Part shown: piece after piece, positions 54,930-63,047 of the stretch
Layout: each line of letters begins with the position of its first letter
How positions within the stretch are numbered: the stretch's first letter is position 1
DNA from: DAOTZR01 sp034432595
GTDB lineage: Bacteria > Chloroflexota > Anaerolineae > B4-G1 > SLSP01
Assembly: GCA_034432595.1 (NCBI GenBank)
Contig: DAOUBT010000033.1
Location: 1-64,000, forward strand
Length of the DNA: 64,000 nucleotides
Direction of reading: 5' to 3'
Position numbers and translations under genes: made by a program
The notes under the pieces: generated by a model
What the model was told of the DNA's origin: nothing
Database searches by the model: none
The model's input: only the letters and a program-made list of their open reading frames with translations

Positions 54930-56419
54930 GAAAATCGTCCGTATGGCGGGAGTATCAGGCGTTGTGGATAGGGTTGGGCCTGGTCCTTGTGCTGATTGGC
55001 CTGGCCTGGCGCGTCATCGGCACGCAGGCTTTCATCCGCACCACGCTTTCGGGCCTGACGCTGAGTGCGCTTTTCTTCATGGTGGCAGCGGGTCTGACCC
55101 TGGTGTTTGGCCTGATGGATGTCCTGAACTTCGCGCAGGGTTCCATGTTTATGGTGGGCGCTTACATAGGCTGGCAGTTTTACACCAACCCCACCTTCCT
55201 TTTTGGCCTGGCGCCGCTGGCGCTGGTGTTCATCGCGGGTTTGACGGGCATGGCGCTTTTCTATCCCGTGGTGCACACGCTGCGCCTCACGCCGGAGCAG
55301 CAAAAAGGGCTGCGTGCGGCCCTCATCACCCTGGCCTTGGCCCTGGTAGTGGCGGGGCTGTGGGGCTACGACGTGCGTGACCTGGCCAAAACGGCGATGG
55401 TCTCTTCCATGGTGGCCTCCAATCTCCTGGCTGAAGCTTCGCCGCAGGAACCTCTGGCGCGCTTCTGGCTGCGTCCCCTGTTGGTTTTTCTGGGCGGATT
55501 GGCGTTCGCCGTGGCGCAGGCCCGTCCTGGGGATGAGACACACGTGGTGTCGCGCAGCGCGACACGACGCAGCGCCCTCATCTTGCCCGGCCTGCTGCTG
55601 CTCACGGCGCTGAGCGTGCTCGTGCGCGAATCCGGGCCGATTGCCGTGCTGCTGTTGAACGGGAACGTGCGCTTTGTCCTGGCGCTGCTCACGAGTTTGT
55701 TGGTCGGGTTTGGACTGGGGGTGCTCATCGAAAATCTTTTCATCAGCCCCCTTTACACCCGTCCCCTGTATCAGATTATCATCACCATGGGCCTGGCGTA
55801 TGTCATCGGCGAGCTGGTGCAGTTGCTCTGGGATCCGCTCCCTTACGCCATGGACCGTCCGCCGCTGTTCGCGCAGCCGGGCAAGGCCGCCAACGTGGCC
55901 GAGTGGCTGCAGAAGGGTAGCTCGACGCTGGATATTTTCGGCGTGACCTTCCCCACCTATCGCCTGTTCATTATTGTCCTGGGCGTGCTGATGTTCCTGG
56001 CCCTCACGGCGGTGATGAAGTACACGCGCCTGGGCATGATTATCCGCGCGGGCGTGCAGGATCGCGAGATGGTGGAGGCGCTGGGCATCAACGTCAAGCG
56101 CGTTTTCACCTTTGTGTTCGCTTTGGGGACTGCGCTGGCCGCGTTGGGTGGCATCGGTGCGGCGCCGTTTATGCCGGTGGAGCCGGTGATGGGTGACCGT
56201 TTCCTCATGCAGGGCTTCATCACGGTGGTCATCGGCGGCATGGGCAGCACGAGCGGCGCGGCCATTGGTGCCCTGCTGTTGGGCCTGGCGCGCGCCTTTG
56301 GTGACTATCTCGCGCTCAAATACGGCCTCACCCCCTCCATTTCCGAGGCTTCGACCGTGGTGATCATGGCAATTGTGTTGCTGGCGCGCCCAACCGGGCT
56401 GCTGGGCAAGAAGGAGTAG
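54926..56419 (+). CDS. livH: Liv-type ABC transporter permease LivH, enlarged
   Basis: The 497-residue membrane protein matches LivH at both ends: VFGLMDVLNFAQGSMFMVGAY (split: VFGLMDVLNF then AQGSMFMVGAY, about 60-80) and ISPLYTRPLYQIIITMGLAY, then GVQDREMVEALGIN and the final VIGGMGSTSGAAIGALL. Typical LivH has about 290-300 residues. The extra length is an insertion at about residues 110-245 with several more hydrophobic segments and one basic cytoplasmic-looking loop. Translation is coupled to livF. Confidence 0.85.
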   Translation: MRKSSVWREYQALWIGLGLVLVLIGLAWRVIGTQAFIRTTLSGLTLSALFFMVAAGLTLVFGLMDVLNFAQGSMFMVGAYIGWQFYTNPTFLFGLAPLALVFIAGLTGMALFYPVVHTLRLTPEQQKGLRAALITLALALVVAGLWGYDVRDLAKTAMVSSMVASNLLAEASPQEPLARFWLRPLLVFLGGLAFAVAQARPGDETHVVSRSATRRSALILPGLLLLTALSVLVRESGPIAVLLLNGNVRFVLALLTSLLVGFGLGVLIENLFISPLYTRPLYQIIITMGLAYVIGELVQLLWDPLPYAMDRPPLFAQPGKAANVAEWLQKGSSTLDIFGVTFPTYRLFIIVLGVLMFLALTAVMKYTRLGMIIRAGVQDREMVEALGINVKRVFTFVFALGTALAALGGIGAAPFMPVEPVMGDRFLMQGFITVVIGGMGSTSGAAIGALLLGLARAFGDYLALKYGLTPSISEASTVVIMAIVLLARPTGLLGKKE

Positions 56420-56423
56420 GCGT

Positions 56424-57515
56424 ATGCGGACCTCATTCAAGCATGTGTGGGAAAAGCTCTCAACCTGGGCCGGGCAGCAAAAGGTGCCGCTGCTGGTGCT
56501 GGCCGGTTTCATTCTCTTCCCCTACCTGTTTGCTCTGTTTACCGGTACCCCACCGGCGGAAGGGGCCAACAAGTTCTGGCAGGGGCATTTCATCTCCATG
56601 TTTATCCTGGCTGTTTATGCCATGAGCTATGATTTGCTGCTGGGCTACACGGGGATTTTGACCTTCGGTCATGCGGCGTTCTTCGGCAGCGGGGCCTACG
56701 CCATGGCGTTATTCCTCAAGCACGTGGCGCCGCAGTTCAGCGCGAATTACCAGATTGTGCTGGGACCGTGGAACATCACGGACGGGATGTTGCTGTTGGT
56801 GGGCTTTTTGCTGGCGATGCTGGTGGCCTCTTTGATAGGGGTGCTCTTCAGCGTGGTGTCGGCGCGCGTGCACGGCGCTTATTTCGCCATGATTACCCTG
56901 GCCATGGCGCAGGCCTTGCACATCCTTTCCAAGAGTGCGGATTTTGTGAAGTGGACCGGCGCGGATGAGGGTCTGCACGGGGTGCCCGTGCCCGCTTTCC
57001 TCAATCCCACGCAATATCGTTTGCGCTTCTACTTTGTCGCTTTGGCCTTTGCGCTGGTGATGTACGTCATCACGCAGCGATTGGTCAACTCGCCCACGGG
57101 GCGCGTCTTTGTGGCGCTGCGCGAAAACGAAAGCCGCGTGCTGATGATTGGCTACAATCCGCGCACCTATCGCCGCATCGCTTTCACCGCCGCGGCGCTC
57201 CTTGCTGGCATGGCGGGCGCGCTCTACGCGGTGTGGACGATGAGCGCCACGCCCACCATGACCGGCATGGGCATGACGGTGAACGCGCTCATTATGACCA
57301 TTCTCGGTGGCATTGGCACGCTCTACGGGCCGATGTTGGGCGCTGCTCTGATGGAATTCCTGGGGCACTACTTCTATCAGTGGTTTGGCGCGCGCTGGCC
57401 TCTGGTGTTTGGTGTGCTCTTTATCCTGCTGGTGCTCTTCCTGCCCTACGGCATCGTGGGCACGTGGCGTCTGCGCATGGCGGAATGGAAGCTTAAACGT
57501 AAGGCGAGGATGTGA
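56424..57515 (+). CDS. livM: Liv-type ABC transporter permease LivM
   Basis: The 363-residue permease has about ten helices and the LivM features LGYTGILTFGHAAFFGSGAYA (split as LGYTGILTF and GHAAFFGSGAYA, about 70-90), YFAMITLAMAQ and ILGGIGTLYGPMLGA. Its EAA-type loop is RVFVALRENESRVLMIGYN. AGGAGTAGGC precedes ATG 56424, 4 bases after livH. It ends the plus-strand block and is followed by two inverted hairpins before the convergent regulator gene. Confidence 0.9.
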   Translation: MRTSFKHVWEKLSTWAGQQKVPLLVLAGFILFPYLFALFTGTPPAEGANKFWQGHFISMFILAVYAMSYDLLLGYTGILTFGHAAFFGSGAYAMALFLKHVAPQFSANYQIVLGPWNITDGMLLLVGFLLAMLVASLIGVLFSVVSARVHGAYFAMITLAMAQALHILSKSADFVKWTGADEGLHGVPVPAFLNPTQYRLRFYFVALAFALVMYVITQRLVNSPTGRVFVALRENESRVLMIGYNPRTYRRIAFTAAALLAGMAGALYAVWTMSATPTMTGMGMTVNALIMTILGGIGTLYGPMLGAALMEFLGHYFYQWFGARWPLVFGVLFILLVLFLPYGIVGTWRLRMAEWKLKRKARM

Positions 57516-57525
57516 GCTTTTTTCT

Positions 57526-57635
57526 GGGTTGGCGAGGGCATTGCCTTCGCCTACCGCCAGCCTTGAGCTGACCAAAGGCCGGTGGTACAGAGGGTTTCAA
57601 AAAGGGTGGGCGATGGCATTGCCGTCGCCCACCCC
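57526..57635. repeat. Pair of family hairpins between convergent genes
   Basis: Two copies of the dispersed hairpin, GGGTTGGCGAGGGC...GCCTTCGCCTACC (57526-57555) and GGGTGGGCGATGGC...GCCGTCGCCCACCCC (57604-57635), lie in tandem. They sit between livM and the converging regulator gene and could stop transcription from both sides. Confidence 0.6.
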
Positions 57636-57665
57636 TTAGTTTAACTGCTCATGGGGACGTGCTTT

Positions 57666-60600
57666 CTACCCGACATTGCACCGCCTGAACAGGGCCTGCG
57701 TGTCCGGCGAGGGGGCGACTTGCAGCTCGCTCTGCAAGCGCTCCACGCAGCGCTGATAGACACGCAAGGCCTGTGCGCGCAGGCCTTGCGCCAGATAAGC
57801 CTGCATCTGCAACTGATAGGCGCGCTCCCAACAGGGGTCGCGCTCCAACATCGCCTCGCTTAGCGTGAGCACTTCATCCCAGCGGGCTGCACGCGATAGC
57901 AGCAGGGCCGTGCGTTCCGCGCTGCGCAGGTAGAGCGTGCGCAGCCGTTCTCGTTCCTCCATGCACCAGGGGGCATAAGGGTTATCCTGAAGAAAATCTC
58001 CGCTGTAAAGGGCCAGCGCCTGCTGATACGCACTCAGGCTTTCTTGGGGGTCGCGAGCGTAGCGCGCGTTGGCTTCGCGGATGAAGCGCTCAAATTCGGC
58101 CACGTCCAATTCGATATCCGCGTTGGAACGCAGGCCGTAGAGCGTGCCCTCGCGAACAATGTAGGCCGAAGGGGCATTCGGCGCGCGGCGCGGCTCTAAA
58201 GCCTTGAAGAGCGTGCTCAAGGCCACCTTGAAGTCGCGCGCCCCCGTTTCCGGGTCCTGTTCCGGCCATAACATTTCGATGATTTGTTCCCGCTCAAGGC
58301 GCTGCTCGCGGTAGGTGATGAGCACCTGCAAGAGCTGACGCGCGCTCTCACGCCGCCACTCCGCGGGTGCAATCTCCTCCTTCCCACGCCAGACGCGAAA
58401 AGCGCCGAACGTCTGAACGCGCAACTGATAACCGGGATGCGCCTCCACCGTGCGCAGGCCCAGGTTCCCCAGCAGCGCCTCAGCGAAGGCGCGCTGCCCG
58501 GCTTCATCGCGTGCCCACAGCAACAGCGGCACCAGGCGACGCACATCCGGCGGTCCCAGGAACGTGCGGCGGGTGAAGAGATACCCGTACCCGTGCGTCG
58601 TCACCAGGTGCTGCAAGGCCGCAAAATCCCGCTTCAGGCGCAACACATCCCCACTTTCCCACCACGTCAGGCACAACCAGAGCCGGGCCAGGGTCTCTCC
58701 GTAGCGGTCGCTGCAGTTATGGAAAGCAGCTAACGCCTCGTTGAGGATACTGCTCGCGTGGGTGGAGCGCCCGGCGAGTGTGTAGCTTGCGCCCAGGGAA
58801 AGCTGAATGAGCGCGCCGACCCAGATATCCCCAGCTTGTTGGGTGAGGGCCAGGCCCTGTTCCGCGGCGCGTTCCGCGGCTTCCAACGCGCCATGGAAGC
58901 CGTGCGCGCGGCACAGGCCCCAATAGGCTTCCGCTTTGAGCCGTGGCACAGCCAACGTATCGCTAATTTTGATGGTCTCGCGGTAGCACTGACAGGCGCG
59001 TTCATACGCCTCCGGCATATCCTTCAGCAGCCAGGCGTGACCCTGTCGCATCAGCCCCACGCCGGTGATGAAGGGCGAGTTGAGCATCTGTCCGCGTTCT
59101 GTGCCGGCGACGGCACAGCGATAAGCTGCCTCGGCGTCACCTTCAAAGGCGTGGATCAGGGCCAGCAGGAGCAGGGTCTCCCGGTGAGCGCGTGGGCGCA
59201 GCACCGGCATCTCTTGTTCGAGAGCAGCGCGCGCCTCCAGAATGCGGCGCGCCTGTTCTAACTGACCGGTGCGTAAAAGCACCCGCACCGGCAGTTCCTC
59301 TTCGTTCGGACCTTCTTCGCGCAAGGCCTGTGCCTGTGCGCGCAGCGTTTCCGCTTCTTCCGGGCGGCCCAGATTGAGCCGGTTCTCGGCGAGCATCTCC
59401 AGCAAGGTGGCTCGTGCCTGCCGGTCGGCCAGCCCGTCCGTGATACGGAGAGCTTCCTCCAGCAGGGCCTCAGCCTGCGCCGGGTTGACCGTGTCCAGGT
59501 AGACGCGCGCCTGTCCGCGCAGTGCCTGCGCCACCGCCTCCACCTGTCCCAACCGTTGCGCGTGATGTTGCGCTTGCTGATACCAGCTCAGGGCCTCCTC
59601 GAACTGACTGCGCAAACGGCGCACATCGCCAAGGTAGGATAACAGCCGGGGATGGGAAGCCAGCAGGTCCGGCGGGAATTGATGTAGCCAGCGCTCCAGC
59701 CGGTCCAGTTGACCGTTGCGTACCAGCGCTGCGCCCAGCTCTTCCAGTAGATGGGCGGCAGCTTCGTGGTCACCCGCGCGGAAGAGATGCTCCAGCGCCA
59801 TCTCACGCTCGCCGCGCTGCTGTAAGCAGGCCGCTGCCTGCCGATGAGCGGCGCGCTCCTCTTCCGGCGTGAGGCTGTTCAGGAGAAACTTGCGGAAGAG
59901 GGGCTGGTAGTGCATGCGCCCCCGTCCCATTTCGCTGATAAACAACCCGTGGTTGATGAGGTCGCGCAGGATGTCGGCGCTGTTCTGAACCCCCAGCAGG
60001 GCATCGCACAGGGCCGCGTCAAATTCGCGCAGCACAGCCGTGCGTTTGAGAAAATGTTGCCAGGCTACGGGCAATTGCTCCATGACTTCTTGCGCCAGAT
60101 AAGTAAAAAATTGCGCGTCGGGGGCGGGAAGCCGCTCCAGCGCCTGTGCGACGCTCTCCACGGCGCGGCTGCGCACCATCTGCCAGACCAGTTGCAGCGC
60201 GATGACCCAGCCTTCGGTCTGTTGCGTCAGGCGCTCGACCTGTTCCGGGGTCAGGGGTAAGCCGTAGATGTCGGCAAACAGGGCGTCCACCTCCTCTGCG
60301 GTGAAAGCCAGCTCGTGTTGCGCGATTTCGAGCACCTCACCCCGCACACGCCAGGTGACCAGGGAAGGCAGGGGGAGGGTGCGCCGCGTGGCGAGTATCA
60401 CGTGCAGCCAGGCCGGGCGGTGGGTGATGAAGCGTTCCAACAGGTTCAGGACCGCCGGGGCCTGATCGAGATGATGGGCGTCGTTGAGCACGAGAAACGC
60501 AGGCTGCGGAGTCGGGCTGGCGCTGAGGGCGTTGAGGAGCAGGGTAAGGAAGCTCTGCCAGCGATCCACATCGCGGCTGCTCACGTCCTCCAGCACGCTG

Positions 60601-60890
60601 GTCAATGCCTCCGGCAGGGTGGGGACAATGCGGTGCAGGCTGGCGAACAGGTGTAGTAGGAAGACCGTGGCATCGGCATCTTCCCGTTCCAGGGTGTACC
60701 AGGCCACGAGGTGACGGGTGAGTTGCAGCGCGGCTAAGGCGGTGCTCTTGCCGTATCCCGTCCCGGCCTGCACAAGGGTAAGCGGATAGTCCAGCGCCTC
60801 CAGCAGGCGCTGTGTCACGCGCGGACGGAGCAGCGTCCGCGCCGTCAGGGGTGGCGGGGTCAGTTTGGTGTGCAAAATCAGGGCGGACAT
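57666..60890 (-). CDS. MalT-type STAND ATPase with C-terminal BTAD/SARP domain
   Basis: The 1,074-residue regulator has a P-loop QAGTGYGKST (41-50), the DAHHLDQAPAV Walker-B-like region and the winged-helix/TPR middle of MalT-like STAND proteins (superhelical repeats from about residue 330 to 800). The C-terminal 230 residues are an OmpR-like winged helix plus BTAD domain (RVWRGKEEIAPAEWRRESAR, then YSGDFLQDNPYAPWC), in place of a LuxR HTH. It should bind DNA on ATP- and ligand-dependent assembly. It faces the catabolic block and may control it. Start ATG 60890; no strong ribosome site is seen. Confidence 0.87.
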   Translation of the reverse strand: MSALILHTKLTPPPLTARTLLRPRVTQRLLEALDYPLTLVQAGTGYGKSTALAALQLTRHLVAWYTLEREDADATVFLLHLFASLHRIVPTLPEALTSVLEDVSSRDVDRWQSFLTLLLNALSASPTPQPAFLVLNDAHHLDQAPAVLNLLERFITHRPAWLHVILATRRTLPLPSLVTWRVRGEVLEIAQHELAFTAEEVDALFADIYGLPLTPEQVERLTQQTEGWVIALQLVWQMVRSRAVESVAQALERLPAPDAQFFTYLAQEVMEQLPVAWQHFLKRTAVLREFDAALCDALLGVQNSADILRDLINHGLFISEMGRGRMHYQPLFRKFLLNSLTPEEERAAHRQAAACLQQRGEREMALEHLFRAGDHEAAAHLLEELGAALVRNGQLDRLERWLHQFPPDLLASHPRLLSYLGDVRRLRSQFEEALSWYQQAQHHAQRLGQVEAVAQALRGQARVYLDTVNPAQAEALLEEALRITDGLADRQARATLLEMLAENRLNLGRPEEAETLRAQAQALREEGPNEEELPVRVLLRTGQLEQARRILEARAALEQEMPVLRPRAHRETLLLLALIHAFEGDAEAAYRCAVAGTERGQMLNSPFITGVGLMRQGHAWLLKDMPEAYERACQCYRETIKISDTLAVPRLKAEAYWGLCRAHGFHGALEAAERAAEQGLALTQQAGDIWVGALIQLSLGASYTLAGRSTHASSILNEALAAFHNCSDRYGETLARLWLCLTWWESGDVLRLKRDFAALQHLVTTHGYGYLFTRRTFLGPPDVRRLVPLLLWARDEAGQRAFAEALLGNLGLRTVEAHPGYQLRVQTFGAFRVWRGKEEIAPAEWRRESARQLLQVLITYREQRLEREQIIEMLWPEQDPETGARDFKVALSTLFKALEPRRAPNAPSAYIVREGTLYGLRSNADIELDVAEFERFIREANARYARDPQESLSAYQQALALYSGDFLQDNPYAPWCMEERERLRTLYLRSAERTALLLSRAARWDEVLTLSEAMLERDPCWERAYQLQMQAYLAQGLRAQALRVYQRCVERLQSELQVAPSPDTQALFRRCNVG

Positions 60891-60937
60891 AGCTTCAACG
60901 GGTTACTGATTCCTCAATGCCGGAAGCTGGAAACTGG

Positions 60938-62395
60938 TCACGGCAGGCTCACCGGCACATAAATCTGGAACGGCAGCACGTCAAAGCGGTAGGTGCGGTT
61001 GAGATAGTCACCGTTCCAGCCGCCGACGGCATAGAGCGAGGCGCCGAGCGCGCTGACGCCGGCATGTCGCCATTCACCCACCAGGGGCGTTTCCACCACT
61101 TGCCAGCGCTGCGTCTGTACATCGTAGCGCTCGTTGAACCCCAGGTAGTGTTGCCAGCCTCCCCCAATGGCATAGAGATGGGCACCGGCTTGAACCAGAT
61201 TCAGGCCGCCGCGCGGTTGCAGCAAGCGCGGACAGGTATCCCAACGGTCTTGCGCAGGCGTGTACACTTCGCAGGTGGCCAGCTCGCGCTCCCCATCGTA
61301 ACCGCCGACGTAGTAAACGCTCTCGCCATACGCTGCCGCCCCGCCAAACCCGCGCGCCGTGGGAGCGGGGGCAAGGGTTTCCCAAAGATCACGGGCCGGG
61401 TCGTACCGATAAGCTGCGGTTGTGTAGCGCGTCCCATCCCAGCCGCCGAAGAGGTACACCTGCTCCCCCGCCGTCGTTAAGGTGTAGCCGCACAGGGCTT
61501 GCGGGAGTGAGGCCACCGCGCGCCAGGTATCCGTGCGCGGATCGTAAAGGTGCACGTCGGCGTAGGGCCGGCCCTGCGCGTCACAGCCGCCGGGGACGAG
61601 GATGCCGCCCTTCAGGCTTGCGGCACTGAGGTTCGCCAGGGCGAGCGGACGCGGCGTGACACTTGTCCAGCGGTCGCGCTCCGGGTCGTAGCGCTCGGTG
61701 AGCGCCGTGACGCCTTCCGCCGTGAGGCCGCCCATGGCGTAAAGCTGGCCTCCCCAGGCGGCCAGGCCCAGGCGCGCGCGGCGCACGCTCATCGGTGCGC
61801 GTTCCTCCCAGCGCGGCACCGTCTCGGTGGCAACGGCACCGGGAATGGAGGGGGCATCAATCAGGCCCGGCAGGCTTGAGGCGGCGCTGCGGCCCTTGCG
61901 CGGCGCGGGCAGAAAGAGAATGAGCAGCATCGCCGCCAATCCCAGCCCCAGCGCTAACCAGCGGTGACGCGGCCAGGGCGTTGCTGCGCTGGCTTCAGCC
62001 TGGGGGAATGCGGCCGGTTGCGCTTCGAGCGGCACGGCTGCGACGGCTTCCGGCGCAGCGCTGCCTTCCGGCTCTGGGAGCATCGTTGCGGCGGCGCGGT
62101 CCGTCCCTGCCGGTGCCGGCGATGCGGGCGCTTCTGTCTGCGGCGCAGCGGTGGCGAGAGCGGCTTTTTCCTCCTCAGAAGAAATAACCACCCAGCCGGC
62201 GCGCACGGCCATCATGGTGAGTTCGGTGCGCGAGGTGACGCCGGTTTTGGTGAAAATGTTGCGTAGATGGACCTTGACCGTGTTCGGGCTGACGTAAAGC
62301 TGCGTGGCGATTTCCTTATTGGAAAGGCCCGCGGCAACTAAACGCACCACCTCGATTTCGCGTTCGCTCAGGGCTTCACCCGGCTCCGCCGGCAT
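60938..62395 (-). CDS. LuxR-HTH transmembrane regulator with extracellular kelch propeller
   Basis: The 485-residue protein has a LuxR-type HTH (about residues 9-65; LSEREIEVVRLVAAGLSNKE, VSPNTVKVHLRNI), an Ala/Pro/Glu-rich linker, one membrane helix (about 145-163), and six kelch motifs (GGQLYAMGG, GGILVPGG, GEQVYLFGG, GESVYYVGG, GAHLYAIGG, GASLYAVGG) in 205-475. The layout resembles ToxR/CadC-type one-component membrane regulators, with DNA binding inside and a ligand-binding propeller outside. It has no response-regulator receiver. I use ATG 62395; it overlaps the kinase gene by 20 bases. The tail is IYVPVSLP. Confidence 0.9.
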   Translation of the reverse strand: MPAEPGEALSEREIEVVRLVAAGLSNKEIATQLYVSPNTVKVHLRNIFTKTGVTSRTELTMMAVRAGWVVISSEEEKAALATAAPQTEAPASPAPAGTDRAAATMLPEPEGSAAPEAVAAVPLEAQPAAFPQAEASAATPWPRHRWLALGLGLAAMLLILFLPAPRKGRSAASSLPGLIDAPSIPGAVATETVPRWEERAPMSVRRARLGLAAWGGQLYAMGGLTAEGVTALTERYDPERDRWTSVTPRPLALANLSAASLKGGILVPGGCDAQGRPYADVHLYDPRTDTWRAVASLPQALCGYTLTTAGEQVYLFGGWDGTRYTTAAYRYDPARDLWETLAPAPTARGFGGAAAYGESVYYVGGYDGERELATCEVYTPAQDRWDTCPRLLQPRGGLNLVQAGAHLYAIGGGWQHYLGFNERYDVQTQRWQVVETPLVGEWRHAGVSALGASLYAVGGWNGDYLNRTYRFDVLPFQIYVPVSLP

Positions 62396-63047
62396 CGCTC
62401 TCCTCCACGTGGGGGAATTCAACCACGTCCTTGCCCGCCAGTTTATCCAGCACGCGCTCGGCGATAATTTCCATATGCTGCGGATAGCGCACAAAGTTGA
62501 GCTGATCACCCGGCACGGTGAGCACAGGGCACAGATCGAATGTGGCAATCCATTCCTGATAGAAGCGGTCGAGCAGGGTCAGGTAATCCGCCGAGATACT
62601 GCGTTCGATGTCGCGTCCGCGCTGCGCGATGTGTTGCAGCAGGGTGGGGACGCCGGCGCGGATGTAGATGAGCAGGTCGGGCCGGGGCAGGCCGCTCACG
62701 ATCTGGTCGTACAGGCGGCGATAGGAACGGTAATCGCGTTCGGTCATGTTGTGCATCTCGTACAGCGCGCGCGCAAAAATGTGCGCGTCCTCGTAGATGC
62801 TGCGGTCAATGATGGCCGAAATGGGCAGTTCGGCCATTTTACGGTGCTGTTCTGCGCGATGTCCCAGGAAAAAAATTTGCAGGTGAAAACTCCAGGTGCG
62901 CATATCGGCGTAGAAGTCGGCCAGGTAGGGGTTATCGTCCACCGACTCGTAGGCGATATGCCAGCCCAGGCGTGTGGCCAGGCGCTCCGCTAAGGATGTC
63001 TTCCCCGCGCCGATGTTGCCGGCGACTAAGATGAGATGTTTGGCCAT
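62376..63047 (-). CDS. Deoxynucleoside kinase (dGK/dAK-type)
   Basis: The 223-residue kinase has P-loop GNIGAGKTSLAE (about residues 10-21), the substrate-binding ESVDDNPYLADFY region, DRSIYEDAHIFA (DRS motif) and a lid with arginines (QRGRDIERSI). It phosphorylates purine deoxynucleosides for salvage. Its start overlaps the tilS stop by 22 bases, and its stop overlaps the start of the LuxR-kelch gene by 20. Confidence 0.9.
   Translation of the reverse strand: MAKHLILVAGNIGAGKTSLAERLATRLGWHIAYESVDDNPYLADFYADMRTWSFHLQIFFLGHRAEQHRKMAELPISAIIDRSIYEDAHIFARALYEMHNMTERDYRSYRRLYDQIVSGLPRPDLLIYIRAGVPTLLQHIAQRGRDIERSISADYLTLLDRFYQEWIATFDLCPVLTVPGDQLNFVRYPQHMEIIAERVLDKLAGKDVVEFPHVEESDAGGAG

Noticed and set aside
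54839..56512. 557-residue open frame on the minus strand
   Set aside because: It is antisense to livH, with a Gln/His/Arg-rich translation that resembles no protein.
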